Positions 1-7,704 of a stretch of DNA of 9,844 bases are shown here, piece by piece. This DNA comes from DASZXJ01 sp035545895 (GTDB taxonomy: Bacteria > Planctomycetota > Phycisphaerae > Tepidisphaerales > Tepidisphaeraceae). The notes under the pieces are model-generated. The model had not been told where the DNA came from. It did no database searches and worked only from the letters and a program-made list of their open reading frames with translations. The stretch spans positions 1 through 9,844 of the forward strand of contig DASZXJ010000168.1 in assembly GCA_035545895.1 (NCBI GenBank), in the 5' to 3' direction. The translations under genes and the position numbers were made by a program. Each line of letters begins with the position of its first letter. Within the stretch, counting starts at the first letter, position 1.

Positions 1-525
1 ACCACCAGCGGCGATATCGGTTTCAGCCAGTTGAAACAGCGCGCCATCGCCAGAGGCGGCGGCTTGGGCGCCAAGCCCGAAGTTTCATTTGCGGATGACT
101 ACAAGCTTGAAGTCAGCAAGCAGGCGCAGAATTTTGCGGGCGAGCCGATCTCGCGAAGTCTGCCACCCTATTACCTGCCGCAAGCATTGGCACAGATCCT
201 TCCTCGCGTCGTGGATCGCCGCGAGCCGCTGACCTATCTGTTTGCAACGTGGGTGCCCGAAGCCAGCGAAGTGATGTATCGCTACGTTGATGTCGAACGC
301 GAACAGGACGTGACCTTTGCCGGCCGGCGCGTGCGCGCGGTGCCGGTGAAGGATCGCGTGGGTCTGGAAGGTGCTGTGACCACACACTATCTCACCCCCG
401 AGGGACAGTATCTGGGCAGCACCAACGCGGAAACCGGCATCACGGTCATTGCGACCGATGCCGCAACCCTCAACCGCATCTGGCATAACGGCAATCTGAC
501 CCGCCCTGGCGCGGTCGATCGCTAA
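1..525 (+). CDS. C-terminal part of a protein of unknown function
   Basis: The frame is open from the first base to a TAA at 523-525, giving 174 visible residues. The only in-frame ATG lies well inside the protein and no ribosome site is seen, so the true start is very probably left of the window. A TTG at base 31 is a possible but unconvincing start. I do not recognise the family. The visible part begins with a Gly/Ala/Lys-rich stretch and then has a Pro/Tyr segment (SLPPYYLPQALAQILPR). The second half alternates short hydrophobic and charged runs, as in a beta-rich domain, and ends near GQYLGSTNAETGITVIATD. There is no membrane segment in this part. It lies 56 bases upstream of the next plus-strand gene and may be cotranscribed with it. 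An exported or envelope-associated protein is possible, but that is a guess. Confidence 0.65.
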   Translation, partial: TTSGDIGFSQLKQRAIARGGGLGAKPEVSFADDYKLEVSKQAQNFAGEPISRSLPPYYLPQALAQILPRVVDRREPLTYLFATWVPEASEVMYRYVDVEREQDVTFAGRRVRAVPVKDRVGLEGAVTTHYLTPEGQYLGSTNAETGITVIATDAATLNRIWHNGNLTRPGAVDR

Positions 526-581
526 ATATCCAGATTGAGATTCATCACAGCCCGGGTTTGGACCGATAACTCTAATAAGCC

Positions 582-1313
582 ATGGTGCGCTGGTTAGGAA
601 AATCTCTCGCCACGATCGTGCTGATTCTGGGCGGCTCGTTTGCCATCTGGTTTTATCAGGATCAAACCTCATCCAGCCGGCAGATCAAAAAACTCGAACA
701 GGAAAAGCACGTGCTGGAGCAGGTCGTGCAGCGCCTCAGCGATGAAAAACGCGTGGCTGAAGTCGTGGTGACCAATCAGAAAACCGTCAACGGCGTTTTG
801 ACTTCGACGCTTTTATTCGTCGAATACGACAAGGCCGGCCAGAATCTGCCGCCTCGAACCATCACTATCCAGGGTAACGAAGCCCATATCGATGCTCTGG
901 TGATTCGATTCAACCAGCACTTTGTCAGTGAAGGCGACCCTCTTCGCGGCCACAGCCTGGCGCTGTTTACGCGCATTTACGGAGCCAACCAGACCCCGGC
1001 AGAAGGATATGTGATCGACCAACCCGGCAAGATTCCCGACATCTATCGCAGTGCCGATTCGCAAGCCAGCGACTTCGAGCAGGAGCTTTGGGAAAATTTC
1101 TGGAAGCTGGCGGACGATGCGAACTATCGCGCGCAAAAAGGCGTGGAAGTCGCCAACGGCCAGGGCGTGTGGGGACCGTTCGAGCAGGGCAAGCTGTATA
1201 CGATTACGCTCCAATCACATGGCGGGGTGAGCATCACATCCGAACCGCTCAAGGGAATCTATCGGGAACTGCTTCGCGAACAGCAGTCCACCACGCAAAG
1301 CGATTCCCGTTAG
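582..1313 (+). CDS. Membrane-anchored coiled-coil protein of unknown function
   Basis: This is a 243-residue protein. Residues about 8-24 form one hydrophobic helix right after a basic N-terminus (R3, K7), which predicts an N-terminal inner-membrane anchor with the rest outside the cytoplasm. Residues about 31-66 are charged and helical, with leucines at 38, 45 and 52 in heptad spacing, so a short coiled coil is likely. The remaining part is a soluble domain with a Pro-Pro turn (about 90-91), the stretch GDPLRGHSLALFTRIYG (118-134) and GQGVWGPFEQGKLYTITLQ (193-211), which look like conserved core segments. I do not recognise a named family, though proteins of this layout occur in planctomycetes as far as I remember. 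The ATG start has no Shine-Dalgarno sequence. The stop overlaps the convergent minus-strand gene by 4 bases. Confidence 0.8.
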   Translation: MVRWLGKSLATIVLILGGSFAIWFYQDQTSSSRQIKKLEQEKHVLEQVVQRLSDEKRVAEVVVTNQKTVNGVLTSTLLFVEYDKAGQNLPPRTITIQGNEAHIDALVIRFNQHFVSEGDPLRGHSLALFTRIYGANQTPAEGYVIDQPGKIPDIYRSADSQASDFEQELWENFWKLADDANYRAQKGVEVANGQGVWGPFEQGKLYTITLQSHGGVSITSEPLKGIYRELLREQQSTTQSDSR

Positions 1314-1885
1314 TTGGCTGGATCCTGACGCGGAATATCGACTTTCGCCGAAGCGGCGATCCTTTTGACCAAATTCCGCTCACGGAGGTACGAGCCGTTG
1401 TATGGGAACGAAAGTGACAGCGTCAATATGCGGCCCGACGGAAGCGAGCGCGATGCGCTCAGGTTGACCTGCGGTTCATCATCCGCACTTCGGGAGGGGT
1501 TCGCCAGCAACGGGACGGTCTGCCCGCCAAAGTCAATTTCTTCAAAAAGCCGGCCGCCCCGATTGGCGCCCAGGCTGAGCATGTCGAAGAACGAGGGACG
1601 GTGAAGCGTGATTTCAAGCACATCGCCGAAGCTCGAATCCCGATACACCGCCAGCGCGTCCTCGACATTTTCGATGCGTTCCCAATCCGCGGGAAGTTGA
1701 ATCGAAAAGCCCTCGAATTGCACCACCTCGCCAAGGGGTACATTTACCGCGCGAAATTTCGACCGGTTGACCAGCTCGGCAGCGCCGACCGTGCACGCCA
1801 GCACCAGCCACATGATCGCCTGCGTCATGAAGCGTTTGAAACCGGATTCGAGCGCCGCCTTGGGCATGTCTGAAGATTCTAGCAT
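1310..1885 (-). CDS. Small membrane-anchored protein, possibly PsbP/DcrB-like
   Basis: The protein has 191 residues if read from the ATG at 1885. A second ATG at 1867 would remove six residues, and neither has a visible ribosome site. Residues about 22-37 (AIMWLVLACTVGAAEL) form a hydrophobic segment after a basic stretch, either a signal anchor or a signal peptide. The mature part begins with FEGFSIQLPADWERI (57-71), then YRDSSFGDVLEITLHR, and closes with LSLSFPYNGSYLRERNLVKRI. This order (lipid-type 'F-x-I-x-LP-x-W' strand, middle strands, final Ser/Tyr helix) is reminiscent of the PsbP/DUF1795/DcrB fold, but that is an inference from pattern only. The gene is divergent from the ABC transporter operon, 63 bases away. 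Its TAA overlaps the stop of the gene at 582-1313 tail to tail. Confidence 0.75.
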   Translation of the reverse strand: MLESSDMPKAALESGFKRFMTQAIMWLVLACTVGAAELVNRSKFRAVNVPLGEVVQFEGFSIQLPADWERIENVEDALAVYRDSSFGDVLEITLHRPSFFDMLSLGANRGGRLFEEIDFGGQTVPLLANPSRSADDEPQVNLSASRSLPSGRILTLSLSFPYNGSYLRERNLVKRIAASAKVDIPRQDPAN

Positions 1886-1933
1886 GCTTGCAACATTTGA
1901 CGAGATCGCGTCTGATATTTGGACAGTTGCCCC

Positions 1934-1940
1934 AAGGGGA
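1934..1940 (+). promoter_or_regulatory. Ribosome binding site of the ABC ATPase gene
   Basis: AAGGGGA lies 8 bases before the ATG at 1949. It is one of only two clear Shine-Dalgarno-like sites in the window. It favours 1949 as the start over the in-frame TTG at 1919, which would add ten residues (DSCPKGIVE and the initiator) that are unlike an ABC ATPase N-terminus. Confidence 0.6.
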
Positions 1941-1948
1941 TCGTTGAA

Positions 1949-2911
1949 ATGCCCGACGCATCGCTGGCCATCAATTTAACGAACGTGGAGAAGGTGTATC
2001 GCGGCAAGGTGTATGCGCTGCGCGGCGTGAACATGCGGGTCAACCGCGGCGAAGTATTCGGCCTGCTCGGGCCCAACGGCGCGGGCAAAAGCACGCTCGT
2101 CAAAATCATGATGACGGTCGTCAAGCCGACACATTGCCAGGGGCAATTGCTCGGCGAGGAAGTCGGACATAAGGCCACTCTCGCACGGGTCGGATATTTA
2201 CCGGAGAATCATCGTTTCCCGCGATATATGACCGGCCGGCAGATTCTTGATTTCTTTGGAGCATTGTCGCAAACACCTCGAACCAAACGGAAAGCACGTA
2301 TCGACGAACTGCTCGAAACCGTCGGGATGACCTCATGGGCCGACAAAAAAATATCGATTTATTCCAAGGGCATGATGCAGCGGGTCGGATTGGCGCAGGC
2401 GCTGATTCACGATCCAGACCTGATTCTGCTCGATGAACCGACCGATGGTGTGGACCCGGTCGGCCGGCGAGAAATACGCGATGTCCTGCTCTCACTCAAA
2501 CGCAAAGGCAAGACGATTTTTATCAACAGTCACCTGCTGAGCGAGCTTGAACTGATTTGTGATCGCGTGGCGATCCTGATCGGCGGAAAAGTGGCCAAAC
2601 AGGGAACGATCGACGAACTGGCGATCGCCAGGCAGCATTATTATCTCGATCTGTCACAAGCCCCCGACCCGGCGATCCTCGAATCGATTCGCCGCTGCCT
2701 GCCCGAAGGAATTACTCTTGCTGCCAATCACTCCAGCCTTCAGATTTTGACGACCGATGCCGCCCACGTTCAGCCAGTGATCGACCTGCTGAGATCGGCG
2801 CAGATCGTGATCAAGCGGGTTCACCCCGTGCGCCCATCATTGGAGGAACTGTTCATCGAAGCGGTCGGCCATTCATCGGCTGTCGGCGCGAAACCGGGGG
2901 CGCAGCCATGA
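1949..2911 (+). CDS. ABC transporter ATP-binding protein (ABC-2 exporter type)
   Basis: This 320-residue ATPase is the cytoplasmic energy subunit of the exporter whose membrane part is the next gene. From residue 1 of the ATG start, Walker A is GPNGAGKST (41-49), the Q-loop region is GYLPENHRFP with Glu85 where many ABC proteins have Gln, and the signature is YSKGM (138-142) in place of LSGGQ. Walker B and the D-loop are LILLDEPTDGVDP (158-170), and the switch histidine is His195 in INSHLLSELE. The YSKGM signature and the Glu in the Q-loop are usual in the CcmA/DrrA-like branch that works with ABC-2 permeases. Residues about 215-320 form an accessory C-terminal domain, also common in this branch. 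The stop overlaps the permease start as ATGA, so the two are translationally coupled. The substrate cannot be told from sequence; drug, lipid, Na+ or polysaccharide exporters all share this layout. Confidence 0.93.
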   Translation: MPDASLAINLTNVEKVYRGKVYALRGVNMRVNRGEVFGLLGPNGAGKSTLVKIMMTVVKPTHCQGQLLGEEVGHKATLARVGYLPENHRFPRYMTGRQILDFFGALSQTPRTKRKARIDELLETVGMTSWADKKISIYSKGMMQRVGLAQALIHDPDLILLDEPTDGVDPVGRREIRDVLLSLKRKGKTIFINSHLLSELELICDRVAILIGGKVAKQGTIDELAIARQHYYLDLSQAPDPAILESIRRCLPEGITLAANHSSLQILTTDAAHVQPVIDLLRSAQIVIKRVHPVRPSLEELFIEAVGHSSAVGAKPGAQP

Positions 2912-4092
2912 ATCTACAATCAACTGAAAAAAGCGGTTTCGGAACGCAGACCGGCGCTTTACTGGTTGATGCCTATCGCGATTTGCAATCGCGGAAGCTT
3001 TTTTGGCTGACGCTGGTGTTGTCGCTGCTCGTTGCAGGGATATTCGGATTGGTTGGCATCAACGAAAACGGCATTTCAATCGCGGGAAGGACGTTGCGCG
3101 GCACGCCGTTCAATTCCAACCTGATCGCACCGGCCGAATTCTTCAAATTGATGTATACGACCCTGGCGATACCCGTGTGGTTGGGCTTTCTTGCAACCGC
3201 GCTGGCGCTGGTCTCCGTGGGAGGATTATTCCCGGAGATGATCACCAGCGGATCGATCGAGCTGTATCTTTCCCGGCCGATCGGCCGGCTCCGACTGTTT
3301 TTGACAAAATACGTTTTCGCATTGCTGTTTACCGCGCTTCAGGTTTTGCTTTTCAGCGCGGTGAGTTTCATTGTCATCGGCTTGCGCGGCGGGATTTGGG
3401 AGTTCCGGATTTTCCTGGCTGTGCCGCTGGTGACGCTGTTCTTCAGCTATCTCTACTGCTTCTGCGTACTGCTGGGCATCGTGACGCGCAGCACGCTGGC
3501 GTCAATCCTGTTCACCGTGATTTTCTGGGGCTTTTTATATGTGATTCACGTTGCCGACCTGCAACTCACCACTTTTTCCGCGGCGGCGGAGCAGCGCGTG
3601 GCGCATCAGCAGCAGTTGATCCAGATGAATCAAAAACTGATCGATCAAAATGCAGGGTTGCCCGCGGACAGGCGAGGCAACATGACCGCGTTTGAATTTC
3701 AGCGAGACAAACAACGGGAGTCGCTCGCTGATTATCAGCAGACAGCCGACGAATTGCGCTGGTGGCAAAGGTTGATTCTCACGATCAATACTCCGCTGCC
3801 AAAAACGAACGAAACGATAAGCCTGATGAACCGGTGGTTGATCTCCCCTGATGCAATGACAGCCGTTGAGGACGATCAGCGTCAGCGTCGCGAGGCGTTT
3901 CGAGCACGCATCGGCGCTACGAGCCGCCCCGGTGAGAACGTTCGCCAATTCGTGGACACAGCGGAAACACAGCAGCAAATCGATGAAGAGTATGGTGGGC
4001 GCAAGGTCGCACGGATCATCGGCACATCGCTGGGGTTTGAGGCAGCCATTCTCGGGCTTGCTGCGTGGGTCTTCTGCCGCCGCGATTATTGA
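2908..4092 (+). CDS. ABC-2 type transporter permease
   Basis: This 394-residue integral membrane protein is the partner of the ATPase upstream, whose TGA overlaps its ATG. I count six hydrophobic segments: about 32-50, 83-106, 133-158, 168-191, 196-215 and 369-389. After the second comes GSIELYLSRPIGRLRLFLTKY (115-135), the typical cytoplasmic coupling segment of ABC-2 permeases. Between the fifth and sixth segments sits a hydrophilic stretch of about 150 residues (217-368), rich in Gln, Glu and Arg and probably partly coiled coil. Related two-gene exporters carry a large loop there, expected on the outer face. The protein ends with CRRDY, a short basic tail. Substrate unknown. The stop overlaps the convergent glycosyltransferase gene by 7 bases. 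Confidence 0.9.
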   Translation: MNLQSTEKSGFGTQTGALLVDAYRDLQSRKLFWLTLVLSLLVAGIFGLVGINENGISIAGRTLRGTPFNSNLIAPAEFFKLMYTTLAIPVWLGFLATALALVSVGGLFPEMITSGSIELYLSRPIGRLRLFLTKYVFALLFTALQVLLFSAVSFIVIGLRGGIWEFRIFLAVPLVTLFFSYLYCFCVLLGIVTRSTLASILFTVIFWGFLYVIHVADLQLTTFSAAAEQRVAHQQQLIQMNQKLIDQNAGLPADRRGNMTAFEFQRDKQRESLADYQQTADELRWWQRLILTINTPLPKTNETISLMNRWLISPDAMTAVEDDQRQRREAFRARIGATSRPGENVRQFVDTAETQQQIDEEYGGRKVARIIGTSLGFEAAILGLAAWVFCRRDY

Positions 4093-5225
4093 TAAGCCAT
4101 CGCCTGCCGATAGAGCGCTGCATACGAATCGCACATGGCGGTCACATCAAAATTCGCGCGGGCAAATTCCATCGCTGCGGGCACGCTGGCTGCGATCGCG
4201 GCAGGATCATCTATCGCTTTTTGCAGCAATTGTGAAAAACCATCGGCATGGCCCGCTTTAGCGAGCCATGGATAATCACCCGGAAACCCCTCGCGCAATC
4301 CCGGCCCATCGGTGGCGAGAACCGGCACCGCCAGCAGCGCGGCTTCAATCGCCACCAGCGCCAAACCTTCATAACGTGAGGGCATGAGCAGCAAATCGAA
4401 TTGCGGCAACTCGCTCGCCAGATCCGGCACGGGGCCATTGACCTGAATGGTCCAGCCCGGCGGTGGATTGGCGGCCAGTTCGCGAAGCTTGGCTTCATGC
4501 GTTCCACTGCCGTGAATCAGCAGATCGCACGGGCGAGACGGTTTGACGCTTCGGATGATCTGAGGAAGAAGGTCCACGCCTTTTTGATCTTCAAATCGTC
4601 CGGCAAACAGAATTCGATATCGCTCGCCCGGCAGACGGCCGATTTCACGCGGCTGATTTTTGACCAATACACCGTTGAAAATAATCCTGGGCGGCTGAGG
4701 CAGCGCCCCCGCGCCGGATTCGGCACGCAATTCTTCGAACGCGTGCTGTGCGCCCTGAGAGACGCTGGCGACGAACGATCGCAGCATTTTCTTGTCGCAC
4801 CATCGGCCCAGCTTGCGCCAGGGGTTCCAATAGATCGTGTTATGGATCGTGCGGACGAGCGGAATACGCGCACGTCCTGGCCGCATCGCGATCATCGAAG
4901 CATAACTCGATTCGGGAATCTCGGTATGCAAATGAATTAAATCGGGTTGCGATTGGCGCACCGCGCGGGCGGCCCACAGCCCCGACAAGACCATCCCGCC
5001 AAATTTGATCGGCACACTCGTGCCCACATAAAGCGGCACACTCATTTCCTGAAGTTCCCGCTGCATCGATTGGCCGACCGGACCGGGATCGACTCCGTTG
5101 GCGACATACAGCGAAAAATCAAATCGATCGCGCAGGCCTTTCATCAGGTTGAACGCAACGCGCTCCGCGCCACCCAACGCAAGATGCGTGATGATTTGCA
5201 GGACTCGCGGACGCTTGGAACTCAT
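4086..5225 (-). CDS. Glycosyltransferase family 4 (GT-B fold)
   Basis: This 379-residue enzyme would transfer a sugar from a nucleotide-sugar to a growing glycan on the cytoplasmic side of the membrane. The N-terminal Rossmann domain opens with VLQIITHLALGGAERVAFNL, whose GGAE (18-21) is the usual acceptor-side loop. The C-terminal donor domain contains NGV (184-186), RILFAGRFEDQKGVDLL (204-220) and SRYEGLALVAIEA, which carries the E-x7-E pair Glu286 and Glu294. Length is normal for GT4. I chose the ATG at 5225 because it forms an ATGA overlap with the stop of the preceding ligase-like frame, and because residues upstream of it match no GT4 N-terminus. The frame does stay open to 5351. It is the last gene of the minus-strand operon. 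Donor and linkage cannot be inferred. Confidence 0.92.
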   Translation of the reverse strand: MSSKRPRVLQIITHLALGGAERVAFNLMKGLRDRFDFSLYVANGVDPGPVGQSMQRELQEMSVPLYVGTSVPIKFGGMVLSGLWAARAVRQSQPDLIHLHTEIPESSYASMIAMRPGRARIPLVRTIHNTIYWNPWRKLGRWCDKKMLRSFVASVSQGAQHAFEELRAESGAGALPQPPRIIFNGVLVKNQPREIGRLPGERYRILFAGRFEDQKGVDLLPQIIRSVKPSRPCDLLIHGSGTHEAKLRELAANPPPGWTIQVNGPVPDLASELPQFDLLLMPSRYEGLALVAIEAALLAVPVLATDGPGLREGFPGDYPWLAKAGHADGFSQLLQKAIDDPAAIAASVPAAMEFARANFDVTAMCDSYAALYRQAMAYQ

Positions 5226-6569
5226 TTGGGCACTATAACCGGGAAGCCGTGGGTCGGCGCGATGGATGGCGGCAAGGGTTGAGGCGTCAACAGGTCCGGA
5301 TAGCGCTTGAATAGTTTGGCTGAGGCAATGCCCGCGCCATAGACACACCACAGCCAGATGCCTCCCATCGGTCCTTCCAGAAATACATCAAAGGCCGCGT
5401 TGGTCATCAGTGCCGCCCAATATGCGCCGAAGAACATAAAAAGCCCCGCCCAGTTGGTGTATCCGCGCGAGCGGGCGCGCCAGCATCGTCATATGCCCGT
5501 TATGCGGGCTGCGAAGCGATTCCCCTTCCTCGACCTGGTAGCCATCGTCGGTGGCGAGGTTGATGCCGAATCCCTTGCCCATCCAGAAATACCGGCCATG
5601 GACGGTGTAATTGACGATGTCGGTCCACCAGCGCATTCGCCATTCTTTTGAGCCCTGCATGGCTTCATCGTCCGATTCCTTCACGACGCTGTTGATGGCC
5701 TTGGTGAGAAATTCAAAGGAGATTTCGCGCGCACCCGTGACGATGCGCAAATCGCTGGCCCAGAAGAAAAACAAGCCGACGCCGATCACGAAGAAAATCC
5801 GCATGGCGCGGGGATGAAACGGGCGCAAAACCATTGACACACAAACGGCCGTCGCAAAGGCGACCATGCCGGCGCGGCCCTGCACGTTCAGCGCCAGGTT
5901 GAGCGGCATCATCAATGAGGTGAACCAGGGATTCAGCCCCCCGCCGAGTCCGACGATGTACGCAAAGCATCCCGCGATATGCACGCACATGTCGCCGCCT
6001 TTGAGCTGAATGATCGGCACGCCCGAACCGGGAAACGCAGGCAGCGATTCCTGAAAAAATGCGCACAGCGTCGTCGAAATCGGCGCCAGTAATAAAAATG
6101 CCACCACGAACTTGCGGTAATAGATGACAAGCTTTTGCAGTCGCGTGGGCTCGTTCAAGAGAATCGTGGCAACAATGAAAGCATATGTGCCATAACCCCA
6201 GACGACCGCGTCGCGGATGGCGTCTTTCTGGTATGTGTCGAGATAGGGAATCGTGCAGCACATTCCCCAGAACATGAAAACCATCAACGGGATGAGCAGT
6301 CGAATGCCCAGGGTCTGCTTCAGGCCGCCCGTTTTCAGGATAATATAGACTCCGACAAGCAAGGTAATCTCGCCGATGAACAGCGGATTGACGCCCCAGT
6401 AGGCAAAGCCGCGCCCGCCCAGCGCGTAGCCAAGCAGGACCAGGCACAAAAAGCGGAAATACCGGTCCCCCATGCGAACGCGTTTGAACGCGCGCTCGGT
6501 CGCGGGCGAGAGGCGCTGGACCTCTTGCGGCATGGTGTGAGCGAATGTTCCGGCATTATGGGTCGTCAT
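5222..6569 (-). pseudogene. O-antigen ligase/polymerase-like membrane protein, frameshifted
   Basis: The first 365 residues, from the ATG at 6569, form a polytopic membrane protein with about eight hydrophobic segments (about 39-60, 61-79, 88-110, 121-138, 153-172, 195-211, 213-249, 255-272). NVQGRAGMVAF (228-238), RWWTDIVN (313-320), GKGFGIN (331-337) and LRSPHNGH (352-359) match the WaaL/Wzy type pattern, with a candidate His in SPHN. After MLAR (362-365) this frame turns into a tail that does not look like membrane protein and stops at 5388. A different frame, readable from about 5488 to 5222, gives NWAGLFMFFGAYWAALMTN, then FDVFLEGPMGGIWLWC, a convincing C-terminus. Homologues, as I remember them, have a further membrane segment ('GVPGxxLW') between the two parts, so some DNA appears lost as well as the frame. 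The gene starts 9 bases after the upstream GT and is ATGA-coupled to the downstream GT. A sequencing or assembly error is equally possible. Confidence 0.8.
5465..5480 (-). other. Frameshift/deletion junction in the ligase-like gene
   Basis: Upstream coding sense ends at about codon 365 (CGC at 5477-5475), and downstream sense resumes in another frame as ARSRGYTNWAG. The junction is a GC-rich stretch with repeated GCGCGC/CGCGCG. Such repeats suit a slippage error or a deletion between short direct repeats. The exact break cannot be fixed from this sequence alone. Confidence 0.6.
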
Positions 6570-6578
6570 GATCGCAGC

Positions 6579-7685
6579 TTACATCTTACGTTCGTTCTTG
6601 CATCGGTCGAGAAAATCGCAGATCACGCGAGCGCATCCTGCGGGATCAAAGCGTTCTTTGGCGGCGTGTTGACCTGCGGCTGCCATGCGTCTGGCAAACT
6701 CGGGATCGCGCGCCAGGACCTGAATTTTTTCAGCAAACGATGCTGGATCGCCGGGCTCGGCGAGCAGGCCGGTCCGGCCGTCTTCTATATATTCGGTAAA
6801 TGCCCCCTCGCGGGTTGCAACAATAGGCCGCCCTGCCAGCATCGCCTCAACCACCGCCAGCCCAAATCCTTCGCGACGACTGCTGTGCACATATACATCC
6901 ACCGCGCCAAGGATCTGCCGGGCGTCGGGCCGGGGCGACACAATTTGTATGCGCGGGTTGTTGATCTGTTTCACCTGCTCTTCAACGGTCGAACCCGGCT
7001 CACCCTTGCCAATCAGCAGCAAATGAGCGTTCAGGGCAAGGTCCAGCAACTGAAACGCCTTTAGCGTGGTGGTATGATCCTTCCACCCGACGAACGCGCC
7101 AATATAGGCAAGCAGCAGCGCATCATCCGGCACGCCCAGTTCCCTGCGAAACTCGCGCGGATAAGGATGGGTTGCAGGATTTCCAAAAGGATCGCGCACG
7201 CCGTTATATGCCACCGCCGCCGGGCCTTTGTGAGATGCGGGTCGATGCGCGCGTTCCACCGTTTTTGAAACAAACAGCATCGGGTCGTTTCGCGAGATCA
7301 GCGCGAACAACTTGCGCTTGAAGTTGCCTTCCAGAACCAAATCGACCGCATGAATGTAATGAACGACGCGGCAAGGCAATCCGACGGCAGCCGCTTTGGC
7401 AACCAGCGCAGCCTTGAATGCGCTGGCCACCACGAAGTCGATCTTTTCCTTTTTCAAATATCTCCGCAGCACCTTGGCGGGTTTTGCATAACCCTGATCG
7501 CCGATGCAGAGCAGTTCGATCCCAAGTTGCTTGAACGCATCGCGCGTGGCAGCCGAGGGGTCCATCAGGCTGCCGAATTGGAAATCCGCGCGATTGCGAT
7601 CGACGCCGCGGGCGAGAGTCAACAAAACATTGGAGACTCCACCGTGGTATTCCAAATCGCGATTGAGAAACAGGGCTCGCAGCAT
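6579..7685 (-). CDS. Glycosyltransferase family 4 (GT-B fold)
   Basis: This 368-residue protein starts at the ATG at 7685; no Shine-Dalgarno sequence is visible. The N-terminus (LFLNRDLEYHGGVSNVLLTL) has the glycine loop at 15-16 typical of the acceptor domain. The middle has FVSKTVERAH (138-147) and AYNGVRDPF (159-167), the hinge region of GT4 enzymes. The donor domain shows LAYIGAFVGWKDHTTTLKAF (192-211), LLLIGKGE (222-229) and SRREGFGLAVVEAMLAGRP, with the E-x7-E pair Glu272 and Glu280. A final TGLLAEPGDP (305-314) is also standard for the family. It lies 19 bases after the preceding GT and 9 bases before the ligase-like gene, so it sits in the middle of the operon. It probably adds one sugar of the repeat unit. 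Specificity is unknown. Confidence 0.93.
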   Translation of the reverse strand: MLRALFLNRDLEYHGGVSNVLLTLARGVDRNRADFQFGSLMDPSAATRDAFKQLGIELLCIGDQGYAKPAKVLRRYLKKEKIDFVVASAFKAALVAKAAAVGLPCRVVHYIHAVDLVLEGNFKRKLFALISRNDPMLFVSKTVERAHRPASHKGPAAVAYNGVRDPFGNPATHPYPREFRRELGVPDDALLLAYIGAFVGWKDHTTTLKAFQLLDLALNAHLLLIGKGEPGSTVEEQVKQINNPRIQIVSPRPDARQILGAVDVYVHSSRREGFGLAVVEAMLAGRPIVATREGAFTEYIEDGRTGLLAEPGDPASFAEKIQVLARDPEFARRMAAAGQHAAKERFDPAGCARVICDFLDRCKNERKM

Positions 7686-7704
7686 GTGTAAAAGTCGGGG
7701 CGGT

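Noticed and set aside
1897..1919. Possible promoter with TTGACG and GATATT in the divergent gap
   Set aside because: The spacing is about 11 bases, too short for a standard sigma-70 promoter.
3273..3288. Perfect 16-base palindrome CCGGCCGATCGGCCGG
   Set aside because: It encodes the conserved SRPIGRL segment of the permease and no second copy was seen, so it is probably a by-product of coding and GC content.
3003..3695. A 230-codon open frame on the plus strand within the permease gene
   Set aside because: It is an out-of-frame reading of the permease, whose own frame has membrane helices and a coupled start.
5226..5351. N-terminal extension of the last glycosyltransferase to 5351
   Set aside because: The extra 42 residues overlap the ligase-like C-terminus in another frame and do not resemble a GT4 start, while the ATG at 5225 has the ATGA overlap.
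5222..5437. A separate 71-codon gene starting at the ATG at 5437
   Set aside because: Its protein is the natural C-terminus of the ligase-like gene, the frame stays open and sensible upstream of this ATG, and there is no ribosome site.
5713..6447. A 244-codon open frame on the minus strand within the ligase-like gene
   Set aside because: It is an alternative frame of clear membrane-protein codons; its Arg/His/Cys-rich protein has no family signature.
6135..7064. A 309-codon open frame on the plus strand
   Set aside because: It lies opposite two well-supported genes, has no recognisable motif and a Gln/Arg/His-rich composition typical of an antisense shadow in GC-rich coding DNA.
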